Source: a candidate division TA06 bacterium (GTDB lineage: Bacteria; Hydrothermota; DG-26; E44-bin18; JADFOU01). From it: 7,027 bases of DNA. The notes under the pieces were generated by a model that saw nothing but the letters and a program-made list of their open reading frames with translations, did no database searches and was not told the DNA's origin. The translations under genes were made by a program, and so were the position numbers. The stretch spans positions 11,450 through 18,476 of the forward strand of contig JADFOU010000008.1 in NCBI GenBank assembly GCA_022562655.1, written 5' to 3'. Below, in pieces: positions 1 to 5,935 of this stretch (position 1 is its first letter; each line of letters opens with the position of its first letter).

Positions 1-642
1 ATACGGGATCTTGAGTTCCCTTTGACGATGGGGGATGCATGGTCCGACACCGTCTCTTATACCCTCTTCGGCTTTCCCATAACGATTATCCTGAACTTCC
101 GAGTAGGCACCTGGGGAGATCTGACGGTCCCTTCCTTTTCCAACTTCCCCTCTCTCGTTCTACGAACCCAAGAGATTGAAGACCTTTTCGGAATTCAGGA
201 TACCACTTGGATCTATGATTGGCTGGTGGAGAACTGGGGGTTTAGTGCCTCTGCTTACGTCGATACCAATGATTCCACCTCTCAGATCGCAGACGTCTTT
301 GATAGACTGTGGATGGTTCAACAAACCGGGGTAGAAGAAGAGGAGACACAATTCAGATTGGAGAATGCCCCATCGCTTTCCATCCAACCCAATCCCATGA
401 GCCATACCACAGAGATCCATTTTGAATTGTCGTCTCAAGGTCCGGTTTCCTTAAAAGTCTATGACCTCTCCGGTCGACTGGTGCGGACGCTTCTGGATGA
501 AGAAGGTCTTCCTGTTTTCTATACACTCCCCTGGGACGGTAGGAACCGGGCGGGGAGGGAGAGCCCAATCGGCCTCTATTTCGCTCGCCTCACCCAGGGC
601 TCTCACACCTTAACGAGGAAGATCATCCTTCTCCGTCGGTAG
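1..642 (+). CDS. Secreted protein, C-terminal part with FlgD/Por-type sorting domain (5' partial)
   Basis: The frame is open from the first base, so the gene begins upstream; 213 codons are visible and end in TAG at 640-642. The last ~87 residues (bases 379-639) have the layout of the FlgD-like Ig / type IX secretion C-terminal domain. In order these are an I-x-P-N-P start, an amphipathic beta strand, VYDLSGRLVRTL, a W-D-G-x-N-x-x-G turn, G-L-Y-F-A-R-L and a basic KIILLRR end. In that family the domain directs export across the outer membrane or surface anchoring. The preceding ~125 residues (GTWGDLTVP, then SLVLRTQE) resemble a beta-rich region common in hypothetical surface proteins of candidate phyla, but I cannot name a function. 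An ATG at 22 is internal and has no convincing ribosome site. The passenger domain lies outside the window, so the substrate or role is unknown. Confidence 0.75.
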   Translation: MRDLEFPLTMGDAWSDTVSYTLFGFPITIILNFRVGTWGDLTVPSFSNFPSLVLRTQEIEDLFGIQDTTWIYDWLVENWGFSASAYVDTNDSTSQIADVFDRLWMVQQTGVEEEETQFRLENAPSLSIQPNPMSHTTEIHFELSSQGPVSLKVYDLSGRLVRTLLDEEGLPVFYTLPWDGRNRAGRESPIGLYFARLTQGSHTLTRKIILLRR

Positions 643-644
643 CC

Positions 645-663
645 GCCACGCCTCCAGCGTGGC
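645..663 (+). terminator. Hairpin just after the sorting-domain gene
   Basis: Two bases after the TAG there is a perfect 7-bp inverted repeat, GCCACGC and GCGTGGC, around a 5-base loop CTCCA. Its position fits a transcription terminator or a 3' mRNA-stabilising hairpin. The downstream bases (ATTCCCAATACC) are not a clear U-run, so intrinsic termination is uncertain. The rest of the spacer to base 830 holds no gene or structure that I can support. Confidence 0.45.
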
Positions 664-830
664 ATTCCCAATACCTTTTCTCACCTCCGCCCGCATCTCA
701 TCGATCGTACGAATCCCACTCTCAACCCCTCAAATCAAAACTCTCCAGAAATGCCTTCATTTCCGATCAATCAAATCATACCACTAATACCGGTTTTTTT
801 ATGATTTATCTTCACGCTTCCTCTTTACTC

Positions 831-859
831 TTGACACCTCTCTTCTTTCAGGTCAAAAT
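831..859 (+). promoter_or_regulatory. Sigma-70-type promoter of the pentapeptide gene
   Basis: A perfect -35 box TTGACA (831-836) is followed by a 17-base spacer, CCTCTCTTCTTTCAGGT, and a weak -10 box CAAAAT (854-859). Transcription would start near 866, giving a ~32-base leader before the ATG at 898. The spacer is pyrimidine-rich like those of three other promoters in this window, which raises confidence despite the poor -10. Confidence 0.55.
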
Positions 860-897
860 AACCTCAGGACTCTATAGATTTCTTTTTGCTACATTCA

Positions 898-1827
898 ATG
901 TCTATATCAAAAGAACAAATCCGACAATGGCGAGACAGATGGACAGAGGAAAAGGTCCAGGAGGTCAAAAAAGCCATCAAAGCGGGCGAACCCCTCCCCG
1001 TAGACAAACTCCCTCTCTCTGAAGAAGACAAGAAAGAACTTCCTGAACCTCTCCGAGACAGAGCCCCGCGTGAAACTGTTGACCTCCGAGGTATCTCCCT
1101 TCAGGGTTTTCATTTGAAAGGGATTGATCTCCGTTTCGCTCATCTCGAAGGAGCTAACCTCAGGATGGCTCATCTCGAAGAAAGCAACCTTCGGGGAGCC
1201 CATCTCGAGGAAGCCGAACTTGTGGACGCCCATCTCGAAAGAGCCAAACTCGAGGGAGTCCATCTTAAAGGAGCCGACCTCAGAGGAGCCCGTCTCAATG
1301 AAGCCAATCTCGGACATGCCAATCTCGAAGAAGCCAACCTCTCGTATACACACCTCAAAGGCGCCAACCTCCGGGACACCCACCTTGATGGAGCCAGTCT
1401 CGCAGGAGCCCATCTCGAAGGAGCCAACTTCTCAAGAGCCCATCTTAAGAATTCCTATCTCGAAAACGCTCATTTTAACAAAACATACTTACAGGATACC
1501 CGATTAGAAGAGGCGGAGGATTATCGTTTAGTTCGATGGGGAAAAGGACACATCCTCGGTGAAGAATTGGATGGGCGGCTTGAGATTGCCCAGAATCTCT
1601 ATCGATACTTAAAAGGGATTTACAAAGGCACGCGTGAATATAATGCATTCCATTATCGGGAGAATGTTCTGAAGACAAAACGAATGGCCTGGCGCAATCC
1701 TCTACGAATCCTCCGCCTCCTCTTCCTCCAGTGGACTTATGGCTATGGCACAAAGCCACTTCGCCTTCTAAGCTATTTAATCGCGATCTCCCTCCTCATC
1801 ACCGTCCTCTTAAAACTGCGGCAGTAA
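898..1827 (+). CDS. Pentapeptide-repeat protein with one C-terminal membrane segment
   Basis: A 309-residue protein. Residues 1-60 are charged and helical-looking (two Trp at 11 and 15, rich in K/E). Residues 61-205 form 29 consecutive pentapeptides of A(H/N/D)LxG type, which in this family fold into a right-handed quadrilateral beta-helix of about seven turns. A linker (VRWGKGHILG, then a YRYLKGIYKG region) leads to YGYGTKPLR (281-289) and a hydrophobic segment at about 289-305. The Y-x-x-LK and GYG-x-P-x-R features are those of pentapeptide proteins whose C-terminus carries a two-helix ion-channel-like domain. Here the chain stops four residues after the first helix, so a pore is missing. 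ATG 898 is preferred over TTG 886, but neither has a good Shine-Dalgarno (AGGA at 866-869 is too distant). It is transcribed alone from its own promoter. Family is certain; function is unknown, perhaps membrane-tethered protein binding. Confidence 0.88.
   Translation: MSISKEQIRQWRDRWTEEKVQEVKKAIKAGEPLPVDKLPLSEEDKKELPEPLRDRAPRETVDLRGISLQGFHLKGIDLRFAHLEGANLRMAHLEESNLRGAHLEEAELVDAHLERAKLEGVHLKGADLRGARLNEANLGHANLEEANLSYTHLKGANLRDTHLDGASLAGAHLEGANFSRAHLKNSYLENAHFNKTYLQDTRLEEAEDYRLVRWGKGHILGEELDGRLEIAQNLYRYLKGIYKGTREYNAFHYRENVLKTKRMAWRNPLRILRLLFLQWTYGYGTKPLRLLSYLIAISLLITVLLKLRQ
1138..1497 (+). repeat. Twelve 30-bp imperfect tandem repeats coding for paired pentapeptides
   Basis: Within the pentapeptide gene the DNA itself repeats every 30 bases (starts 1138, 1168, 1198 and so on to 1468). 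Each unit encodes two pentapeptides, typically AHLE(G/E) then A(N/D/E/K)L. The core CATCTCGA recurs with the same codons in many units, for example at 1141, 1171, 1201, 1231 and 1411. Similarity is strongest in the first four units and the tenth and fades in the last two. This DNA-level likeness suggests growth by duplication. It also explains several long but meaningless open frames overlapping this stretch. Confidence 0.85.
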
Positions 1828-1876
1828 CCCCTTAAGTTAGTTATTCGTTGTCAGTTTTTAGTGGTCAGATTAGACT

Positions 1877-1905
1877 TCAGTTTTCATTTTTTATAAAAAA
1901 ACTGA
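1877..1905 (+). terminator. AT-rich hairpin after the pentapeptide gene
   Basis: An 8-bp perfect inverted repeat, TCAGTTTT (1877-1884) and AAAACTGA (1898-1905), encloses a 12-base AT-rich loop about 50 bases past the stop. T-rich sequence follows loosely (TCTCTATTCTC). It could end transcription of the pentapeptide gene, but the stem has only two G/C pairs. Related CAG-containing words (GTCAGTTTTTA at 1850, GTCAGATT at 1864, TTCAGTTTTCA at 1876) repeat in front of it. Confidence 0.35.
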
Positions 1906-1990
1906 TCTCTATTCTCTATTCTATACTATATATATATTTTTTAATTTAATAAATTATAAAAATTTACTTCTATTTTCAAAATTTTCCATC
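1881..1990. other. AT-rich spacer upstream of the trehalose gene
   Basis: About 110 bases are overwhelmingly A/T, including an alternating TATATATATA run near 1928-1937 and several A- and T-tracts, in a window otherwise balanced in composition. No open frame with a ribosome site is present. Such tracts can bend DNA, bind nucleoid proteins, or act as an upstream element for the promoter at 2019. Which of these applies cannot be told from sequence alone. Confidence 0.7.
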
Positions 1991-2018
1991 TCATTCCCTC
2001 GGGAGGGGTATTATGATC

Positions 2019-2047
2019 TTGACTCTCCCCTCTCTTTCTGGTAATCT
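2019..2047 (+). promoter_or_regulatory. Sigma-70-type promoter of the trehalose synthase/phosphatase gene
   Basis: The -35 box is TTGACT (2019-2024), the 17-base spacer is CTCCCCTCTCTTTCTGG, and the -10 box is TAATCT (2042-2047). Initiation near 2054 leaves a short leader containing the ribosome site AAAGGAA (2064-2070), 7 bases before ATG 2078. A near-palindrome CCCTC-GG-GAGGG (1996-2007) sits just upstream of the -35 box and could be a protein site. Confidence 0.65.
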
Positions 2048-2077
2048 CAGTATTTATCCCAAAAAAGGAACAACCTA

Positions 2078-4321
2078 ATGAGGATTCTCTTTGTCTCCAA
2101 CCGATTACCCTTCACCATTAGTGAACGGGATGGGGAGTTTCGGTTTCAAGAGAGTGTTGGGGGGCTCGTTTCGGGAATACGCAGCTACACTGACACCCTG
2201 AAAGGCTCCTCCCGTATGGCAGAGGGTGAGACGGGTAAATCGGGATCGACCGAGCCCTTCAACTACCTCTGGGTAGGCTGGCCAGGAAGTGCCATCGAGG
2301 AGAAGAATAGAGAAGAGGTGAAGGAGAAAGCCCTCTCCCAGTTCCATGCCTACCCCGTCTTCCTCTCCGAAAAGGTTGTGGGAAAGTTCTATTATGGATT
2401 CTGCAACAAGACCCTTTGGCCCCTCTTTCATTATTTCCCCTCCTATACCGTCTATGATGAGACCACCTGGACCCAATACCAAAAGGTGAACCAAACCTTC
2501 TCCCAGACTCTCTTGGAGATCCTGAAGCCTGGCGATATCGTCTGGATCCAAGACTTTCATCTCATGCTCCTCCCCCGCCTCCTCCGGGAGAGGATGCCCG
2601 ATCTCCCCATCGGGTTCTTCCTCCACATCCCCTTCCCCTCCTTTGAGACCTTCCGCCTCCTCCCAGGGAGATGGCGAAGGGAGATCTTGGAGGGGCTTTT
2701 AGGAGCAGACCTCATCGGTTTCCATACCCATGAATATACCCAGTATTTCCTGAGGAGCCTCCTTCGGATCTTAGGAGAGGAACACGAGATGGGAGAGATT
2801 CTTCACAAAAACCGCATCGTGAAGGCAGGAACCTTCCCGATGGGGATTGATTTCCAGAGGTTCTATAATGCCATAGAGGATCCAGAAGTTCAGCGTGAGA
2901 GGGCACGGATCGGACAGATGGCGAAAGAGTTGAAAATCATCCTCTCCATTGACCGCCTGGATTATACCAAGGGCATCCTCAACCGCTTGAAGGGATATGA
3001 GAACCTTTTAGAAAAGAACCCCCGCTGGCGGGGTAAGGTCCTCTTGATCATGGTCGTAGTCCCTTCCCGAACCGCCATAGAACAATATGGAGAGATGAAG
3101 AAGAAGATTGAAGAACTGGTCGGAAGGATTAACGGGAGATTCGGAAGCATTGACTGGACACCCATTCTCTATCAATATCGATTTCTGCCCATCCCATCCT
3201 TACTGGCTCTTTATGGCGAGAGCGACGTGGCTCTGGTTACCCCTTTAAGGGATGGGATGAACCTCATCGCAAAAGAATATATCGCAACCCGAAGGGACCA
3301 GACCGGTGTCTTGATCCTCTCCGAAATGGCAGGGGCTTCTCAGGAACTGGGGGAAGCGATCCTCATCAACCCCAACAATCGAGAAGAGATCGGAGAAGCC
3401 CTCGCAGAAGCCCTGGAAATGCCTGAAGAGGACCAGAAGAGGCGGAATCGTATGATGCAGGAGCGGTTGAAGAACTATGATGTCCACAGGTGGGCTGACG
3501 ATTTCATCCAGACCCTCCTCTGCACCAAAGAGAAGCAGAACCGATACGGAGCAAGATTCTTGGCTTCCTCCTTGAAAGAAGACCTGGTGAGGAATTACAG
3601 AAGTGCCCAGAGGAGGCTCATCTTTTTAGACTATGATGGAACCCTGGTCCCCTTTGTCGAGATGCCCCAAGAGGCAATACCTCCAGAGAGGGTGCTCCAG
3701 ATCCTGAAAGCACTCTCCGAGGATCCTCGCAATGAGGTAGTCCTCATCAGCGGTCGGGTGAGAAAGTCACTGGACTGCTGGTTCGGGATGATCCCAATTG
3801 CACTTGTGGCTGAGCATGGGATATGGCTCAAGGAGAAGGGAAAAGAGTGGCGTATGGTGAAACCCCTCACAAATGACTGGAAACCTCAGATCCTTCCCTT
3901 GTTGGAGAGGTATGTCGAGCGGCTCCCTGGTGCCCATTTGGAGGAAAAGGAATTTTCTCTTGTCTGGCACTTTCGTGGGGCGGACCCTGAACTGGCCTCC
4001 CTTCGGAAAAAAGAACTCATGGACGATCTGGTCCACTTTACCGCCAATAGAGATATTCAGGTCCTTCAGGGGAGCAAAGTAGTAGAGGTAAAGAATTCAG
4101 GAGTGAACAAAGGGACCGCTGCCCTCCACTGGATTTCCGAGAATGAGAATGTTTTCACCTTAGCCATCGGAGATGATTTGACCGATGAAGATCTCTTTAT
4201 GGCACTCCCGACCGAATCTGCCTCCATCCGAGTAGGCAAATTCGGCTCCAATGCCCGCTACAACCTTCCCTCTCCTGAAGAAGTCCTCCAACTCCTTGAG
4301 GAGTTGACGAAGAAGGATTAA
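2078..4321 (+). CDS. Fused trehalose-6-phosphate synthase / trehalose-6-phosphate phosphatase
   Basis: A 747-residue cytoplasmic enzyme expected to make trehalose from a nucleotide-glucose and glucose-6-phosphate in two steps on one chain. Residues 1 to about 485 are a GT20 synthase (OtsA type). They contain SNRLP (7-11) with GG at 28-29, WIQDFHLMLLP (156-166), GFFLHIPFP, the sugar-nucleotide phosphate-binding DRLDYTKG (292-299, Arg293 and Lys298), and TPLRDGMNLIAKEY (388-401). Residues about 510-747 are a HAD phosphatase (OtsB type). They contain DYDGT (518-522, nucleophile Asp518 and acid/base Asp520), LISGR as motif II, Lys in VNKG as motif III, and GDDLTDED (698-705) for magnesium. All key residues of both halves are present. 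The start is fixed by AAAGGAA at a good distance, and the promoter lies just upstream. The gene stands alone. The two-domain order matches fused enzymes known in eukaryotes and some bacteria. Donor preference (UDP- or another NDP-glucose) cannot be read from the sequence. Confidence 0.95.
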   Translation: MRILFVSNRLPFTISERDGEFRFQESVGGLVSGIRSYTDTLKGSSRMAEGETGKSGSTEPFNYLWVGWPGSAIEEKNREEVKEKALSQFHAYPVFLSEKVVGKFYYGFCNKTLWPLFHYFPSYTVYDETTWTQYQKVNQTFSQTLLEILKPGDIVWIQDFHLMLLPRLLRERMPDLPIGFFLHIPFPSFETFRLLPGRWRREILEGLLGADLIGFHTHEYTQYFLRSLLRILGEEHEMGEILHKNRIVKAGTFPMGIDFQRFYNAIEDPEVQRERARIGQMAKELKIILSIDRLDYTKGILNRLKGYENLLEKNPRWRGKVLLIMVVVPSRTAIEQYGEMKKKIEELVGRINGRFGSIDWTPILYQYRFLPIPSLLALYGESDVALVTPLRDGMNLIAKEYIATRRDQTGVLILSEMAGASQELGEAILINPNNREEIGEALAEALEMPEEDQKRRNRMMQERLKNYDVHRWADDFIQTLLCTKEKQNRYGARFLASSLKEDLVRNYRSAQRRLIFLDYDGTLVPFVEMPQEAIPPERVLQILKALSEDPRNEVVLISGRVRKSLDCWFGMIPIALVAEHGIWLKEKGKEWRMVKPLTNDWKPQILPLLERYVERLPGAHLEEKEFSLVWHFRGADPELASLRKKELMDDLVHFTANRDIQVLQGSKVVEVKNSGVNKGTAALHWISENENVFTLAIGDDLTDEDLFMALPTESASIRVGKFGSNARYNLPSPEEVLQLLEELTKKD

Positions 4322-4345
4322 TTTGGACTTCCCTCATCCTTTTTC
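4309..4345 (+). terminator. Possible intrinsic terminator overlapping the end of the trehalose gene
   Basis: GAAGAAGGAT (4309-4318, directly before and overlapping the stop region) can pair with ATCCTTTTTC (4336-4345). This gives ten pairs including one G-U, around a 17-base loop. If only the inner AAGGAT/ATCCTT stem forms, it is followed by three T residues. The layout is terminator-like but the stem is AT-rich and the loop long. Confidence 0.35.
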
Positions 4346-4359
4346 GCCGATGAATTTGA

Positions 4360-4388
4360 TTGACCTCTCCCCTATTTCCCTGTAGTAT
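4360..4388 (+). promoter_or_regulatory. Sigma-70-type promoter of the phosphofructokinase gene
   Basis: The -35 box is TTGACC (4360-4365), the 17-base spacer is TCTCCCCTATTTCCCTG, and the -10 box is TAGTAT (4383-4388). The -35, spacer and -10 match the promoter at 5744 almost base for base. Initiation near 4395 would give a leader of about 205 bases before the start codon. Confidence 0.65.
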
Positions 4389-4394
4389 TTTGAG

Positions 4395-4600
4395 TTGCTG
4401 TAGTGCTAAGAGTTGTTCCTGCGAGAAAACTCTATACTTCAAATCAGACATTTCCTGTGAAAAGATCCATCCAGGAACCCTCGTCAACCTCAAACACCAC
4501 ACAGATCCCGTGGATCCTTTCAGTAGGACCCTCAAAGATGAATGGAGCCCGCTTGGTTCCGCCCGTATCCATGTGAAGTTCGAAGAAAGGAGGGAGATCT
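4395..4600 (+). promoter_or_regulatory. Long untranslated leader of the phosphofructokinase gene
   Basis: About 205 bases separate the predicted start of transcription from ATG 4601, with no convincing gene. The first ~60 bases resemble the start of the leader at 5779 (see findings). Possible long-range pairings exist: GATCCA near 4462 with TGGATC near 4510, and GGAACC near 4473 with GGTTCC near 4555. These are compatible with a folded regulatory RNA, but I recognise no known riboswitch family. The leader ends in a strong ribosome site, AGGAGG at 4588-4593. Confidence 0.4.
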
Positions 4601-5626
4601 ATGAGAATCGGCGTCCTTACGGGTGGGGGTGATGCCCCCGGTCTCAACGCCGCCATCCGAGCCATTACCCGGAAAGCTCTGGAAGAGAAGGATGAGGTCC
4701 TCGGCATTAAAAATGGATGGCTGGGTCTCCTTGAGGGGGATACGATGAACCTCAATCTGGAGACGATTCGGGGGATCCTCCCCAGAGGAGGAACCATCCT
4801 GGGCACTTCCCGAACCAACCCTTTCAAGCGGGAAAAGGGACCCCAGAAAATCCAGGAAAACTTAAAACGATTAAAAATCGAAGCCCTCATCCCCATCGGA
4901 GGGGAGGACACCCTGGGAGTCGCCCTCAAGCTCTCCCAGATGGGGGTGCCGGTGGTGGGCATCCCGAAGACCATTGACAATGATATCCCCGGCACAACCT
5001 ATTCCCTAGGCTTTGATACAGCCGTCAACGAGGTGATGGAAGCCCTGGACAAGCTTCATCCCACTGCTGAATCCCATCATCGCGTGATGGTGGTGGAGGT
5101 GATGGGACGCAATGCCGGATGGGTGGCTGCTTACGGGGGGCTGGCAGGAGGGGCTGATGTGATTCTCCTTCCTGAGGCACCCTTCACCCTTGGGGATGTC
5201 TGTGAACAACTCCGGAACCGTCATCAGCAGGGCAAGGACTTCAGTATCGTGGTGATCGCTGAAGGAGCCAAGCCAAAAGACTTAAAATCCGCTGTCGTTC
5301 AAGGGACGAAGGTGGACGAGTTTGGCCACCCCCGCCCCGGAGGCATCGGCCATGTCCTGGCTCAAGAAGTGGAAGCCCGCACCGGTTATGAGACCCGGGT
5401 CACAATCCTGGGCCACCTCCAGCGGGGTGGGTCTCCTTTAGCCGTTGACCGGATTTCAGCCACCCGAATGGGAGTAAAGGCTGTGGAACTGGTCAGGCAA
5501 GGGAAGTTCGGGACGATGGTGGCTCTGCAGGGGGACCGGCTGGTGGAGATCCCTCTGGAGGAGGGACTGGCGGGAACACGCCCCGTAGATAAGGAGATCT
5601 ACCGCCTCGCCCAGATTTTCACTTAG
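4601..5626 (+). CDS. 6-phosphofructokinase, PPi-type residue pattern (group III / mixed-substrate clade)
   Basis: A 341-residue cytoplasmic glycolytic enzyme phosphorylating fructose-6-phosphate to the 1,6-bisphosphate. The N-terminus has the phosphate-donor loop TGGGDAPGLNA (7-17). GGEDT (100-104) and PKTIDND (122-128, catalytic Asp126) follow, then MGRNAGW (168-174), ILLPE and LGHLQRGGSP for substrate binding. In this superfamily Gly at the positions held here by Asp103 and Lys123 goes with ATP use, and Asp plus Lys goes with pyrophosphate use. The GGEDT/PKTIDND pair and the length match actinobacterial and thermophile PPi-dependent or mixed-substrate enzymes. A PPi enzyme is reversible and so could also serve gluconeogenesis. 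The start is set by AGGAGG seven bases before ATG. It is monocistronic from the promoter at 4360. The enzyme family is certain; donor specificity is inferred from two residues. Confidence 0.93.
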   Translation: MRIGVLTGGGDAPGLNAAIRAITRKALEEKDEVLGIKNGWLGLLEGDTMNLNLETIRGILPRGGTILGTSRTNPFKREKGPQKIQENLKRLKIEALIPIGGEDTLGVALKLSQMGVPVVGIPKTIDNDIPGTTYSLGFDTAVNEVMEALDKLHPTAESHHRVMVVEVMGRNAGWVAAYGGLAGGADVILLPEAPFTLGDVCEQLRNRHQQGKDFSIVVIAEGAKPKDLKSAVVQGTKVDEFGHPRPGGIGHVLAQEVEARTGYETRVTILGHLQRGGSPLAVDRISATRMGVKAVELVRQGKFGTMVALQGDRLVEIPLEEGLAGTRPVDKEIYRLAQIFT

Positions 5627-5649
5627 AGAGTCCAAAGCCCAAACTCGAC

Positions 5650-5675
5650 CGGGAAATTCTAGAATCCCCTTCCCG
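5650..5675 (+). terminator. Hairpin/palindrome after the phosphofructokinase gene
   Basis: CGGGAA (5650-5655) and TTCCCG (5670-5675) form a 6-bp stem whose loop contains the perfect 10-base palindrome ATTCTAGAAT (5656-5665). It lies 24 bases after the stop codon. There is no U-run, so it may be a weak terminator, an mRNA 3' stabiliser or a protein-binding palindrome. Confidence 0.35.
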
Positions 5676-5702
5676 ATAGCCACATAAAACATATCTTTGA
5701 AG

Positions 5703-5738
5703 ATTGGTAAGTATTTAACCATTCGCCATTCGACCAAT
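5703..5738. repeat. Inverted and direct repeats upstream of the patatin promoter
   Basis: ATTGGT (5703-5708) and ACCAAT (5733-5738) form a spaced inverted repeat. Inside it, CCATTCG occurs twice back to back (5719-5725 and 5726-5732). The block ends five bases before the -35 box, where an activator or repressor could bind. No known operator is recognised. Confidence 0.4.
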
Positions 5739-5743
5739 TTTCG

Positions 5744-5772
5744 TTGACCTCCCCCCTCTTTCTCTGTAGAAT
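5744..5772 (+). promoter_or_regulatory. Sigma-70-type promoter of the patatin-fragment/hydrolase pair
   Basis: The -35 box is TTGACC (5744-5749), the 17-base spacer is TCCCCCCTCTTTCTCTG, and the -10 box is TAGAAT (5767-5772). Initiation near 5779 would give a ~157-base leader. It is the closest match to the promoter at 4360, and the resemblance continues past the -10 box (TTGAG in both). Confidence 0.65.
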
Positions 5773-5778
5773 CTTGAG

Positions 5779-5935
5779 ATGTAGTCGAAACTGTATTTCT
5801 CTCTGCGAATTAGACTTGAGAATCAAAAACGTAGAGGGAAATGCTATGTGTCTGTCTATCTAAAGTATGAATCTCAATGGGGTGATTCACCTGTGCTTTT
5901 GGTGCTTGGGTATTGCTTAGGATAGGAGGAGTGAA
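5779..5935 (+). promoter_or_regulatory. Long leader of the patatin-fragment gene
   Basis: About 157 untranslated bases. The early part (GTAGT, then GCGA) parallels the phosphofructokinase leader. A five-codon frame reading MCLSI (5846-5863) has GAGGG seven bases upstream and may be a leader peptide or chance. Farther on are the palindrome at 5881-5891 and three GCTT-containing words (5893, 5902, 5913). The leader ends in AGGAGG (5924-5929), six bases before ATG. No known riboswitch is recognised. Confidence 0.35.
5881..5891. repeat. Perfect short inverted repeat in the patatin leader
   Basis: GGTGA-T-TCACC is perfectly self-complementary around one central base. It could be a DNA operator downstream of the promoter, or part of a larger RNA stem with GAATC (5869-5873) pairing to GATTC (5884-5888). 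At this length chance is quite possible. Confidence 0.3.

Noticed and set aside
791..800. Seven T residues after CGG as an intrinsic terminator
   Set aside because: Only a 3-bp stem can be drawn before the T-run.
801..1022. Short frame starting upstream of the pentapeptide gene
   Set aside because: It contains the promoter and overlaps the pentapeptide N-terminus in another frame, with no family resemblance.
907..1413. Long minus-strand open frame with repeating Gly/Glu/Phe residues
   Set aside because: It lies opposite the 30-bp repeats of the pentapeptide gene; its regularity is a by-product of that period. It has no ribosome site and no domain.
1138..1497. CRISPR-like or non-coding tandem array
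   Set aside because: Units abut without unique spacers and code continuously for pentapeptides.
1124..1507. Plus-strand frame rich in ISKEPTS-like repeats
   Set aside because: It is the out-of-frame reading of the same repeats and overlaps the real gene completely.
2105..2626. 173-residue minus-strand frame inside the trehalose gene
   Set aside because: It lies opposite a well-conserved coding region and shows no domain or start signal.
4360..4632. 90-residue frame across the PFK leader
   Set aside because: It begins in the -35 box, has no ribosome site, and runs into the PFK start in another frame.
4360..5772. Insertion-sequence ends as the cause of the similar promoter segments
   Set aside because: No terminal inverted repeats, target duplications or transposase are visible; two further genes have the same promoter type without the extended similarity.
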